This document shows positions 44,391 through 53,640 of a stretch of 64,000 nt of DNA, piece by piece (position 1 is the stretch's first letter; each line of letters begins with the position of its first letter). The stretch is from G963662265 sp963668545. GTDB taxonomy: Bacteria > Spirochaetota > Spirochaetia > CADAEX01. A model generated the notes under the pieces. It had not been told where the DNA came from, made no database searches, and saw only the letters and a list, made by a program, of their open reading frames with translations. The position numbers and the translations under genes are program-made. The stretch spans positions 2,418,001 to 2,482,000 of the forward strand of contig OY764868.1 of NCBI GenBank assembly GCA_963668545.1. Reading direction: 5' to 3'.

Positions 44391-44989
44391 CGCACCCCTG
44401 TCACAAGATGGCGGTTGAAGTGCATGCCTTCCCTTTCATACACAACAAGGTACTGCACATAACTGCCGACAGGAATTACAAGCCTTCCCCCGTCTGCCAG
44501 CTGGCTGAGAAGCTGCTGTGGGACCTCTTCAGGGGCTGCAGTGACTATAACTGAATTGTATGGAGATTTATCAATATAGCCCTGGTAACCATCTCCATGG
44601 ACCAGAAAAGCATTTTCATATCCCTCTTCCCTTAAGATCCCGGATGCTCTCTGATAGAGCTTTTTAATTCTTTCTACCGAATAGACTTCACCTGCGAGTT
44701 CACACAGGACAGCTGTCTGGTAACCTGAACCTGTTCCGATTTCAAGCACCCTGTCTTTTCTTTGAATTGCGGCAAGTTCTGTCATCAGCGCCACAATATA
44801 AGGCTGGGAAATAGTCTGCCCGTACCCGATTTCAACCGGATGGTCCTCATAGGCATAAGAAACTTTATCGCCCGGGACAAAATGCTCACGTGGTACTTTT
44901 CTCATGGCAGCAAGAACACTTTCCGAAAGAATTCCCCGTGAGCGGATCTGTGTTTCCACCATAAGATCTCTGAGCTTTTTGTAATCCAT
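44354..44989 (-). CDS. pcm: Protein-L-isoaspartate O-methyltransferase
   Basis: 211 residues. The SAM site is VLEIGTGSGYQTAVL (about 80-94) and the family motifs YGQTISQPYIVALMTE, VYSVERI, VTAAPEEVPQQLLSQLADGG and VIPVG are all present. It repairs age-damaged isoaspartyl residues in proteins. No good Shine-Dalgarno precedes the ATG at 44989. Its final codons lie in a degenerate repeat, so the C-terminal tail (about the last ten residues) may be a recent change. Confidence 0.93.
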   Translation of the reverse strand: MDYKKLRDLMVETQIRSRGILSESVLAAMRKVPREHFVPGDKVSYAYEDHPVEIGYGQTISQPYIVALMTELAAIQRKDRVLEIGTGSGYQTAVLCELAGEVYSVERIKKLYQRASGILREEGYENAFLVHGDGYQGYIDKSPYNSVIVTAAPEEVPQQLLSQLADGGRLVIPVGSYVQYLVVYEREGMHFNRHLVTGVRFVPLLHSTVDN

Positions 44990-45030
44990 ACTGAAATTAT
45001 AATTTATTATTCAACAGTTTGCTGACTTAT

Positions 45031-45073
45031 ACGAATAAAACAGGATGCTCCTGAACTTATCAGGAGCATCCTG
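45031..45073 (-). terminator. Strong terminator between the isomerase-like gene and pcm
   Basis: CAGGATGCTCCTGA (45041-45054) and TCAGGAGCATCCTG (45060-45073) form a perfect 14-bp stem around ACTTA, followed on the minus strand by TTTTATTCGT. It lies 58 bases past the stop at 45131. Confidence 0.85.
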
Positions 45074-45130
45074 CTTAATAATAAAATACTTATAAATTGG
45101 TTTATGACTGATAAAATCCAGGCTACACTT

Positions 45131-46000
45131 CTATCTGTTTCTGAACTTCTCCACCAGACCGGAAAACCGTGTTCCTGCATTATATATACCTGAGAGAAAA
45201 TCACCTACAGGGGCAGGATTGTTGTTTATATCAACCTCAAGGAGCATCGGTTTATCTTCAGGATAGGGGGAAGAAGCAATAACTTCGGCAATCCATTCCC
45301 ACCTGTCTGTCCATGTGAAAGGAGCTGAATGCTGGTCCCAGTCAGACCTGTTGTCATTTAAATGCACTGCAGAAAGCCTTTCTTTTGCGAAACCGGCACA
45401 GCGCTCAAATGATTCCTCCCCGAGAATAATGCTGTGCCCGGTATCCCAGCAGAAACCGATTCCCTCGGGAGAAAGATGTTTAAAAAAGTATTCAAGTGTA
45501 TCAATATTTTCAAGTTCAGTATCATTTATGCCAGAACCGTCTGCCTGGAAGAGGTTTTCAAGGGAAATCTTTACTCCGCATGAAACTGAAAAACTTTCCA
45601 ATTCCCTAAGACTCTTGAGCCCCTGCTCCCTGTATAACCTTACAGCTTCCCTGTCATAAACAACAAAGGGATGAAGCACAACCGCATCTCCCCCAAGTAT
45701 GGATGCCATGTATATTCTGTTTTTTACAAGTTCAACACCAGCCAGCCTTTCATACTCAACCGGTGAATACCAGCATTTTTCAACACCTCTTGATGCATGT
45801 ATATCACTGAGCTTCAGCCCATTCATATCAAGCTGTTTTCTGATTTCAGCAAATTCGGGTTCAGTGTAGAGAAAATCAGTGTTCCAGTTATGGCACCAGT
45901 GAATATGAGTGAACCCGGCTTCCCTGATATCATGAAAATATGTGAATGGATATCCGTTTCCTGATTTAAAATCTGTGTTAATACTGAGTTTCCTGCTCAT
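45131..46000 (-). CDS. Sugar phosphate isomerase/epimerase-like TIM-barrel protein
   Basis: 289 residues from the ATG at 46000, chosen for AGGAGGGATTTT directly upstream. The xylose isomerase-like barrel of the AP_endonuc_2 family is seen in GFTHIHWCHNW, ISLENLFQ with its metal-binding glutamate, GFCWDTGHS, SAVHLNDNRSDWDQH and MLLEVDI near the end. Members isomerise or epimerise sugars or act as endonuclease IV; the latter's metal set is not complete here. A single-gene unit with its own terminator; substrate unknown. Confidence 0.8.
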   Translation of the reverse strand: MSRKLSINTDFKSGNGYPFTYFHDIREAGFTHIHWCHNWNTDFLYTEPEFAEIRKQLDMNGLKLSDIHASRGVEKCWYSPVEYERLAGVELVKNRIYMASILGGDAVVLHPFVVYDREAVRLYREQGLKSLRELESFSVSCGVKISLENLFQADGSGINDTELENIDTLEYFFKHLSPEGIGFCWDTGHSIILGEESFERCAGFAKERLSAVHLNDNRSDWDQHSAPFTWTDRWEWIAEVIASSPYPEDKPMLLEVDINNNPAPVGDFLSGIYNAGTRFSGLVEKFRNR

Positions 46001-46213
46001 AAAATCCCTCCTGTTTTCCCCCGGAAACAGCTTCATCATTTCATGATGAGATACCGGTTGAATATATTTGATATCTTTATCTGAACAAGTATTACTGTCA
46101 GATATACTATTATTTTTTATTACTCCTGCCCCAGTAAAAGAAGAGCCTATATTATCTTTTTCTGATATTATCTTACTGTAGATATTTTATTAAAATAAAT
46201 TAATGATAAAATA

Positions 46214-47995
46214 ATGCTGATGATAAAAAATCTCCGTTTTTTCAGGTCCCTTAAAGGAATGATAATTATATATTTCTCTTTTTATATTTTTGTATTCATG
46301 GCAATTTTCGGACTTGCAGGGTACAGGCTTTTTTCTGCAATTTTCATGAATAATGTACTCAGCTATACTCAGCAGATTGTAAACGAAGCCAGGAGAAACA
46401 TCGACTCCTATCTCAGCCAGATTGACCTCATTATAACGTCAACAGCATCAAGCCATACTGTCCAAAGACATGTAGAAATGTCTGTAAGCGATAATAAGGC
46501 AGCACTTGAAAACAGGTGGATAATTGAGGATTACCTTCAGAATGCAATCAAGTTCAATTCTAAAATAAGAGATATAATGCTGATTTCGCCGGATGGGAAT
46601 ATCCTTGGAACTTCAGGCAAAGGTGTTGTATCTGAATACAACTTCAGGGAGAGAGAATGGTTTCCGAATCAAACAGGAATTAACATAACAAACTACACGG
46701 TCATGCATTCTCAGGATTATTACTATGAAAATTACGGGGGATCACAGAAAACAGTGTCAGCAGTTGTTCCTGTCAAAGATAATTTCACATTATTAAGCAA
46801 TAATAAAGCTTCAGTAATGTGCAACCTGAATCTGTATGACCTTTTTGAAACTCTCCAGGAGATAAGGCTTGAAAACAACAGCGCCTTTATTCTTCTTGAT
46901 GAAAAAAACAATATAATAGTAAATACCGGCAGCAGGAAATATGACAATATCGGCTCTTACGGCTTAAGCACATACGTAACAAGAAACAGTTCTCCATTCT
47001 ATACATCACTGAACATGGAAAGAACAGCTGTTATTTACACAAAATCAAAAGTAACCGGCTGGAGAATAATTGCCCTTATACCAGAAGAGGAACTGCTGAA
47101 ACATCTGAAGCAGATAAGATATATTTTCCTTTTCATCATTTTCTTCATTATGCTCACAATGATTGCTTCCTATAATTTCCTGAACAGGATAATTACAAAG
47201 CCTATAAAGCATATTACTGCAATGATGAACAGGATTGAACAGGGAGATTTTTCTGTAAAAATAAATGAAACTACTACCAAAGATACAGAATACCTGAGCA
47301 GTAAAATCAACAGCCTTGTTGAAAATGTGGTAAACCTGAATACAAAAATATTTTCAATTGAAATAAAAAACAAGGAAGCACAGATCAAGGCACTGCAGTC
47401 ACAGATAAATCCCCACTTTCTGTTCAACACTCTTCAGTCTATAAAAGCAGCCTCAGTCAGCTCCGACAAAAAGCAGACAAGCAGAATGATTACTCATCTC
47501 GGCAATATGCTGAGATACGGTATTTATAATCAGGAAGAGCTTGTTACTGTTGCGGATGAAATTTCACACCTGGAAGATTACATAAAAATACAGAACTACC
47601 GCTTCCCCGATCTTTTCACATGCAGCATCAACTGCCCTGAAGAACTGAAAAACAGGAAAACAATAAAACTGCTTCTCCAGCCCCATGTGGAAAACGCGAT
47701 AACTCATAACAAGCTGAAAAGAAAATCAATTGAAATTAAAATAACTATACAGAAACAGGACAAGAATATTCTGATAAGTGTCTCAGATACAGGGAACGGA
47801 GTAGAAAGTGAAAAGCTGAAATCCCTTGAAAACTATATTAAAGATATCAATCTTGAGGACAGGAGCGAGAGCATAGGAATCAAAAATGTGCATAACAGGA
47901 TATACCTCAGGTTCGGATCACCATACGGTATATCTTTTGAATCGGGAACTGAAAAGGGATTTACAGTCAACATGCTGATTCCGGATATTGACTGA
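46214..47995 (+). CDS. YesM-type sensor histidine kinase
   Basis: 593 residues. Helix at about 15-38, a long periplasmic Cache sensor, a second helix near 298-320, a HAMP domain, then the His_kinase (LytS/YesM) domain with QINPHFLFNTLQSI, whose histidine is the phosphorylation site, and the ATPase domain with LLQPHVENAITHN and SVSDTGNGVE. It phosphorylates the response regulator encoded 18 nt downstream. YesM/YesN systems commonly control a nearby carbohydrate or amino-acid ABC importer; here the importer lies just beyond, on the opposite strand. No Shine-Dalgarno is seen; the ATG at 46220 is an alternative start. Confidence 0.92.
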   Translation: MLMIKNLRFFRSLKGMIIIYFSFYIFVFMAIFGLAGYRLFSAIFMNNVLSYTQQIVNEARRNIDSYLSQIDLIITSTASSHTVQRHVEMSVSDNKAALENRWIIEDYLQNAIKFNSKIRDIMLISPDGNILGTSGKGVVSEYNFREREWFPNQTGINITNYTVMHSQDYYYENYGGSQKTVSAVVPVKDNFTLLSNNKASVMCNLNLYDLFETLQEIRLENNSAFILLDEKNNIIVNTGSRKYDNIGSYGLSTYVTRNSSPFYTSLNMERTAVIYTKSKVTGWRIIALIPEEELLKHLKQIRYIFLFIIFFIMLTMIASYNFLNRIITKPIKHITAMMNRIEQGDFSVKINETTTKDTEYLSSKINSLVENVVNLNTKIFSIEIKNKEAQIKALQSQINPHFLFNTLQSIKAASVSSDKKQTSRMITHLGNMLRYGIYNQEELVTVADEISHLEDYIKIQNYRFPDLFTCSINCPEELKNRKTIKLLLQPHVENAITHNKLKRKSIEIKITIQKQDKNILISVSDTGNGVESEKLKSLENYIKDINLEDRSESIGIKNVHNRIYLRFGSPYGISFESGTEKGFTVNMLIPDID

Positions 47996-48013
47996 TTAAC
48001 GGGAGGGTATAAT

Positions 48014-49282
48014 ATGAAGCTGCTTGTTTGTGACGATGAAAAACCTGCTCTTGATATGATGAAAGAAATAATTGAGTGGGACAAAATCGGAATCACAGAA
48101 ATATACACTGCCGAAGACGGGCTTGAAGCCAGAAAAGTTATTGAGAAAAATTCTCCGGATATTATAATCACTGATATTGTCATGCCTTTCGAAGATGGAC
48201 TTGCACTGTCAAAATGGGTCAAGGGAAAATATCCGGAAATTTCTGTCATTATAATGAGCGCATACAATGAATTTGAATATGCACAGCAGGCAATAAGGTA
48301 CGGTGTAAAGGGATACCTGTTAAAACCGATTGATGAGGAGAAACTTGAAATACTAGTTATGGAAGCTGTCAATGAAATAAAAGACAAGAAAGGAAAAGAT
48401 ATCAGGATATCGGCAACAAAAGACATAGCATCTGAAAGACTATTAAGACAGCTTTTATATCCGCGGCAGAATATTTCAGAATTGAGAAGCCTCATGAATA
48501 CACTTGAAATAACGGTTGATTTTTCCTCATACAGACTTCTGCTGGTCACAATTACCCAGCATAACTACAATGACTACATTTCAACCACAACAGAAGAGAC
48601 AGGAAGGGAAAAGACTAAAATACTCAGGAAACTCTGGAAAAGGGATAGCGGCAGTGATTTTATTTTTGAAAACATCCCAGGTGAATATATAATTCTTATT
48701 ACTGACATAAAGGATGATAATAATCTCACAGAAGAGCTGTCAATTTTCAGGGACAGGATAAAATCAGAAATCGGATCCTCATTTGTGATTGCGGTAAGCA
48801 GATTCTATAATAATCTCTACAGCCTTCCCAAAGCCTACAATGAAGTAATCAATTATACCGAGAAAAGATATCTTCATGAGACAAAGAAAATACTGATACC
48901 ATCACTTTTTGATGAGATAACTGCAGATTACTTCGATACTTCCGATAAGGAAAAATCGTCTTACATTAAAAAAGCTAAAGAATATATATCATCACATTAC
49001 AGTGAGAACATCTACCTTGATGATATATGCGATTTTGCAGCAATCAGCAAAAACTACTTCTGTCATTTGTTCAAGAATGAAACAGGGATAAGCATATGGG
49101 AATATCTGACAAATTACAGAATCGAAAAAGCCAAGGAATTTCTTATAGCATCTGATATGAAGAATTATGAAGTTTCCTTTAAAATCGGTTATGAAAACCC
49201 GAGTTATTTCAGCAAGACTTTCAGGAAAATAACAGGAAAAAGTCCCTCTGAATTCAGAAACCAGATAAGGGAATTGAAATAG
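48014..49282 (+). CDS. YesN-type response regulator with AraC DNA-binding domain
   Basis: 422 residues. The receiver domain has D9/D8 acidic pair, phospho-acceptor D54 (ITDIVMPFEDG) and the lysine of LLKPIDEEK (about 104). A middle linker is followed by two helix-turn-helices of the AraC type in the last 100 residues (DDICDFAAISKNYFCHLFKN and FKIGYENPSYFSKTFRK). CGGGAGGGTATAAT precedes the ATG. It probably activates the ABC importer operon read toward it from 54.7 kb; the divergent region 54708-55159 is the likely binding area. Confidence 0.93.
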   Translation: MKLLVCDDEKPALDMMKEIIEWDKIGITEIYTAEDGLEARKVIEKNSPDIIITDIVMPFEDGLALSKWVKGKYPEISVIIMSAYNEFEYAQQAIRYGVKGYLLKPIDEEKLEILVMEAVNEIKDKKGKDIRISATKDIASERLLRQLLYPRQNISELRSLMNTLEITVDFSSYRLLLVTITQHNYNDYISTTTEETGREKTKILRKLWKRDSGSDFIFENIPGEYIILITDIKDDNNLTEELSIFRDRIKSEIGSSFVIAVSRFYNNLYSLPKAYNEVINYTEKRYLHETKKILIPSLFDEITADYFDTSDKEKSSYIKKAKEYISSHYSENIYLDDICDFAAISKNYFCHLFKNETGISIWEYLTNYRIEKAKEFLIASDMKNYEVSFKIGYENPSYFSKTFRKITGKSPSEFRNQIRELK

Positions 49283-49380
49283 CAGCTTAATACCCCGAAG
49301 AAGGATCCGGAATATTATTCAAATCGGATGAGGGAATTTAATTAAACTTATATCAGATTCGGAAAACAGAGGAGCTGGTT

Positions 49381-50568
49381 CTATTTACCCAGTACATTTT
49401 TCTGGAATTCTGATGCATAATACAGGTAATATACAGGATCTGTATGAGTAATGCTTTTTGCCCTCTCCTCTGCTGAAAGGAGGGGATTATCCGGATTTTC
49501 TATATCTGTACGGATAATATCTGAACCGACTTCCTCGAGCATTAAAAGCTGAATCTCTTTTGAGATAAGAAAAGAAACAAAAAGCATTGCAGCTGCCTTG
49601 TGGGGTGCATTAGCCAGTATCCCTACACTGTCCCCCCCTGAAAAGAGGCCGAAATCCGGCATATAAAGCTTCATAGAACTGTCAAGCTGTCCCGATTTAA
49701 ACGCAATCTGTGTATCATCCACAAAAGAGGGAGTAATCCATGCATCACCATTCTGAATTCTAGTAAGTGAATCATGGTTTGAACCTGTCAGGCCGTAATA
49801 ATCACTGTTGTCTTCAAACCATTTCCAGACTCTGTCCCATTTTGAAACAAGAACTGGATCGGGAGATTTAGCCCCGGTTCTGTAAAGTTCAGATCCGCCG
49901 GTAAGCTTGTAAAGTACTGTATGTTTGAAAGCTTCACCTGATCCCCCCTTGAGGGCGCTGAATACAAATTTCTTCGGGTTTGTCCTGATCCATCTATTAA
50001 AATCCTCCCAGCTTCTTGGGGGATCAGGTACTTTTTCGGAATTATAGAGAAAAGCAACCTGGTTTCTGTAAAGGGGAACCATTACATCCTCTGAGTAGAG
50101 ATGCTTCTGGTATCTCCTTTCATTTTCCATGATCATGTTCCAGTCGGGGATTTTTTTTAAACCGTTCATCAGAAGTTCGGCATCCAAGACAGTCTTGAGA
50201 TGCCCTATGAAACCAGCAAAATACACATCCAGACTACCTGCTTTTCTTTCTTTTTCAAGAAGTATCTTATGTGTTGTTGTTTCTAGGTCCTGTATAATTA
50301 TATCAGCCTTGATACCATACTTTGCCTCAAAAAGCTCCCCCACATGGTTGAAAAATGCATCTCCCCACCAGGTGGAAAATGAGACTGTCCCTTCCTGTTT
50401 TCCTTTTTCTGCAATTTCATCCCAGCTGAGCTTATTGATATCATAGGAAAGGGAGGGTGTGTCTGATGATTTATCCGGTAAGGTAATATCCCTGCCTATC
50501 ATAAGAGTAAAGAAACTTAATAAGGCTATCAGGAATAATATTATAAATAAAACTGATCCGGTTTTCAT
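49381..50568 (-). CDS. Second ABC-importer binding protein, paralogue
   Basis: 395 residues from the ATG at 50568 (GGGGGAGAT upstream). An N-terminal hydrophobic helix serves as signal or membrane anchor, with no lipobox. The mature part is a type 1 extracellular solute-binding protein and is clearly related to the protein encoded upstream at 50662: matched segments include FSTWWGDAFF with FYTWWGENHW, FEAKYGIKAD with FEAKYGIKTK, VPLYRNQVAFLYN with VPLYRNQTGILYN and GGSGEAF with GGSGQSF. Two binding proteins for one permease suggest widened specificity. It is the last gene of the importer operon. Confidence 0.88.
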   Translation of the reverse strand: MKTGSVLFIILFLIALLSFFTLMIGRDITLPDKSSDTPSLSYDINKLSWDEIAEKGKQEGTVSFSTWWGDAFFNHVGELFEAKYGIKADIIIQDLETTTHKILLEKERKAGSLDVYFAGFIGHLKTVLDAELLMNGLKKIPDWNMIMENERRYQKHLYSEDVMVPLYRNQVAFLYNSEKVPDPPRSWEDFNRWIRTNPKKFVFSALKGGSGEAFKHTVLYKLTGGSELYRTGAKSPDPVLVSKWDRVWKWFEDNSDYYGLTGSNHDSLTRIQNGDAWITPSFVDDTQIAFKSGQLDSSMKLYMPDFGLFSGGDSVGILANAPHKAAAMLFVSFLISKEIQLLMLEEVGSDIIRTDIENPDNPLLSAEERAKSITHTDPVYYLYYASEFQKNVLGK

Positions 50569-50587
50569 ATCTCCCCCAATTATAAGA

Positions 50588-50616
50588 TCAGGCTGCTCCT
50601 GTTTCAAGCAGCCTGA
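50588..50616 (-). other. Intercistronic stem-loop between the two binding-protein genes
   Basis: TCAGGCTGCT (50588-50597) pairs perfectly with AGCAGCCTGA (50607-50616) around nine bases. There is no U-tract and the next gene's Shine-Dalgarno follows, so it may protect the upstream binding-protein message from decay and give it a higher level than the second gene. Confidence 0.5.
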
Positions 50617-50661
50617 AATATATTTATCTGTCAGAAAATACTATTCATCAATCAGATATGA

Positions 50662-51816
50662 TTATTTCATGAGTACGTTTTTAACAAACTGGTTGATGAA
50701 TTCAACTTTGTAAGGAGCAGGGATCCATGCAAGGCCGTTATTCTGTCTCTGTTCCTCTGGAAGAAGCTGGTGCTTGCCTTTAACATCTGTTCTTGCAAGG
50801 TATGAACCGATTCTGTCATTCATCTTGATCTGCTGATCAGGAGTTGTGAGGAAGTGGAGGAAAAGGAGTCCAGCTGCCTTGTTTTCACTGTTTTTAACAA
50901 CACCTGCACAGTCACCGCCTCCGGCTAAGCCGAAGTCAGGAACATAAAGAACTGCTTCCTTGAATAGTGAACCTTTCTTGAGGTTAACCTGAGTATCATC
51001 ATCCCATGCAATAGTCATCCAGAACTCACCAGAGTTAACTCTTGAAATTGAGTCGTTGTTTGATGTTGTGTATGTCCAGTAATCTTCCATGCTGTTCATC
51101 CAGTCCCATACTTCGCTCCAGTTTTCTGTTTTTGCAGAATCAAGTTCCATATCGCCTCTGTATTTGTCGAGTCCGCCGGCAATGTTGTCGATTGATGAAT
51201 GTACGAATGACTGACCTGAACCGCCTTTTGAAGGATCGTTAAAACCGAATCTTTTCGGATTAGCTTTGATCCATGCAACAAGCTCATCCCATGTCTGAGG
51301 AGGATTTGAAACTTTTGCAGGATTGTAGAGAATACCTGTCTGGTTTCTGTAAAGAGGTACAAGTTCTCCGTTGTTTTTGATACCTTCAACAAACTCTCTC
51401 AGGTTCGGTGCAAGTTTTTCATAATCAGGAAGGACTTTGTATGTATCAGGATAGAAAAGTTTAAGGTCCATTACAGGTTTGAGGTAGTCGCCTCCGATCA
51501 TCATTGCATCGATAGTACCAACAGCCTGTTTGCCTTCAGAAATTACTTTGTTTGCATTTGCTGATGCGTCCCCTACAATAACTTTTGTTTTGATTCCGTA
51601 TTTTGCTTCGAATTCCTTACCAGCTTCCACCCAGTGGTTTTCTCCCCACCATGTGTAGAATACCATTTCGCCTTCTGCTTTTGCTTCCGCAACAAGCTCA
51701 TCGAATGTCATTGCTGTGTAGTCCTTTTCTTCCATCTTTGCTTCTTTTTTTCCCCCTGCAAATACAGGTGCGCAAAGAATAAAAGCAATGATTAAAATAC
51801 CTAAGATTTTTTTCAT
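50662..51816 (-). CDS. Spirochaete-style ABC solute-binding protein
   Basis: 384 residues. A cleavable signal peptide ends at about residue 21-22 (VFAGGKKEA), a pattern common in spirochaetal binding proteins. The mature chain is a type 1 solute-binding protein with the TWWGENHW and VPLYRNQTGILYN segments. Shine-Dalgarno CGGAGGAAAAAA. It is encoded after the two permease genes and before its own paralogue. The PotD/Fe3+-like permease pairing suggests polyamine-, iron- or phosphonate-type cargo rather than a typical sugar, but none is proven. Confidence 0.9.
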   Translation of the reverse strand: MKKILGILIIAFILCAPVFAGGKKEAKMEEKDYTAMTFDELVAEAKAEGEMVFYTWWGENHWVEAGKEFEAKYGIKTKVIVGDASANANKVISEGKQAVGTIDAMMIGGDYLKPVMDLKLFYPDTYKVLPDYEKLAPNLREFVEGIKNNGELVPLYRNQTGILYNPAKVSNPPQTWDELVAWIKANPKRFGFNDPSKGGSGQSFVHSSIDNIAGGLDKYRGDMELDSAKTENWSEVWDWMNSMEDYWTYTTSNNDSISRVNSGEFWMTIAWDDDTQVNLKKGSLFKEAVLYVPDFGLAGGGDCAGVVKNSENKAAGLLFLHFLTTPDQQIKMNDRIGSYLARTDVKGKHQLLPEEQRQNNGLAWIPAPYKVEFINQFVKNVLMK

Positions 51817-51940
51817 TTTTTTCCTCCGTTTATTTCGCTTTTTAAAAAGCGTTTAAACATTCTGCCTTTAATCAGCAGACTTGTTTCCTTTATAACAACC
51901 CCGGCCTGCCAGAAGGGCAGATCAGGGAATAAAGAACTGT

Positions 51941-52792
51941 TTACATCTTTCCGAGTGATGCGGAAAGGTAGTCTGTCTTCATCATTCTTTCCGCCACAAG
52001 GAGCATGATAATGTTCGGTATCATGAGAATCAGGGAAACGACGGCAGCGTTTGTTCTGATAAAGTGATATCCGAGGAATGAAAACAGAATTGTAGGAACT
52101 GTTTCAAAAGTCGGTGTACCGATTACAAATGTGAGGTTGAACTCCTCAAGACTTGTAATAAAGGTAAAGATTGAACCGGCAAAGAGTCCGGGAAGAACCA
52201 TTGGAATAAAAACATGCCTTATTTTTTCCCATGTGTTTGCCCCGAGGTTTTCAGCCGCATCTATCACATCCTGGGGAATTGATGCAAAGCTTGTAATAAG
52301 AATCTTGAGCATGAAAGGCATACCCATAAGACAGTGACCGATAACGAGTCCTATATAGGTCTGTGAAAGACCAAGCATCGAAAAAACACGGCTCAAAAAG
52401 AGAGCGACAACCATACCGGGAAGGATAATCGGAAGCAGAATCAGGTTTGACACGATCTGTTTACCGAAAAACTGCTTTCTCCCGATTGCGTATGCTGTCG
52501 GAAGCGACAGGACAAATGCAAGAAGTGTTGCAAGCGGTGCTATCGAATAACTTGTAGCAAGCGCTCTTAAGATATTCGTATATTCAAATACATACTTCCA
52601 CTGCGCAAGTGACAGAACTTTAGGAAATGTATCAGGGTATGACCATGGGTTGTCGGGATCAACGAGTGACCAGAGTACGGCAAATATTACAGGAACAAAT
52701 ATCCATAAAAGCTGCATTATGATAAAGAAAGCGGTAATTATACCGATTATCCGTCTCCTCCTCTTGAGGACCTGTTCTGTATATAAGTTCAT
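51941..52792 (-). CDS. ABC importer permease (second subunit)
   Basis: 283 residues with six membrane helices and the EAA loop GANTWEKIRHVFIPMVLPG between the last two pairs. It overlaps the preceding permease gene by 4 nt (ATGA). PotC/type 1 importer family. It forms the channel with the other permease and docks to the ATPase. Confidence 0.93.
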   Translation of the reverse strand: MNLYTEQVLKRRRRIIGIITAFFIIMQLLWIFVPVIFAVLWSLVDPDNPWSYPDTFPKVLSLAQWKYVFEYTNILRALATSYSIAPLATLLAFVLSLPTAYAIGRKQFFGKQIVSNLILLPIILPGMVVALFLSRVFSMLGLSQTYIGLVIGHCLMGMPFMLKILITSFASIPQDVIDAAENLGANTWEKIRHVFIPMVLPGLFAGSIFTFITSLEEFNLTFVIGTPTFETVPTILFSFLGYHFIRTNAAVVSLILMIPNIIMLLVAERMMKTDYLSASLGKM

Positions 52793-53640
52793 TTAGCGTT
52801 CTCCTGCAGGATTTTTGCAATTTTGGTGTAGAAAGTAACGAAAATAAGCGCTGTTGCCATGATTACCACACCCATTACTGCTGCCCTGTTCCATTCCTGG
52901 AATGTCATGGCTTCTGTAAGCATCCTTACACTCATTGATGTCGGGTATACAGGACCGGCTACTTTTGTTATGGCAAAGTCGCCGAAAGTCATGATGAATA
53001 CGAGAATTACTGCGACAAGTATCCCCGGCATTGAAAGGGGAATAATAATCCTTCCGATAACCTGTAGCTTGTTTGCACCGAGATTAAGCGCTGCATCTTC
53101 AAGATCATCCCTGATTGTTGCGAGTGATGATGAAATAATCAGAAGCTGAAAAGGTATATTCTTCCATATCTGGATAAACAGAACTCCCCACCCGAACTGG
53201 TCGTTAAGCATCCTGATCGGTTCATCTATTATTCCGAGCCCCATGAATATTGAGTTAATAAGACCGTGATACGAAATAAGGTTTACAATAAGGAATGCGA
53301 CTACAAGAGCAGGTATGAAAAGAGGTATCTTGATAAGAGAACCGAGTGTTTTTTTTCCGAATCCTTTTTTCCTCAGGAAAAGAGCTATCGGATATGCAAA
53401 CAACAATGTACCGAATGAGCTTCCGATTCCAACTTTCAGTGAAAACATGAATGAATCTCTGAATTCCTGTTCAAAAATCATTTTCCAGTGATCGAATGTA
53501 AAATGAGACTCCCCGATAAGAGCAAAAAGCCCTAAACTCTGCAGAATTGTAAGAACAAAAGCAGAAGAAAGAAAAAACAGAATAAATCCTGCTCCGGGAA
53601 GAAGAAACAGAAATATGTTTAATTTTTCCCGGTTCATCAT
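52789..53640 (-). CDS. ABC importer permease (first subunit)
   Basis: 283 residues, six membrane helices, EAA loop LGANKLQVIGRIIIPLSMPG. PotB-like. It overlaps both neighbours by 4 nt (its ATGA start with the ATPase stop and its stop with the next start), so all three are translated in a coupled way and probably in a fixed ratio. Confidence 0.93.
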   Translation of the reverse strand: MMNREKLNIFLFLLPGAGFILFFLSSAFVLTILQSLGLFALIGESHFTFDHWKMIFEQEFRDSFMFSLKVGIGSSFGTLLFAYPIALFLRKKGFGKKTLGSLIKIPLFIPALVVAFLIVNLISYHGLINSIFMGLGIIDEPIRMLNDQFGWGVLFIQIWKNIPFQLLIISSSLATIRDDLEDAALNLGANKLQVIGRIIIPLSMPGILVAVILVFIMTFGDFAITKVAGPVYPTSMSVRMLTEAMTFQEWNRAAVMGVVIMATALIFVTFYTKIAKILQENAK

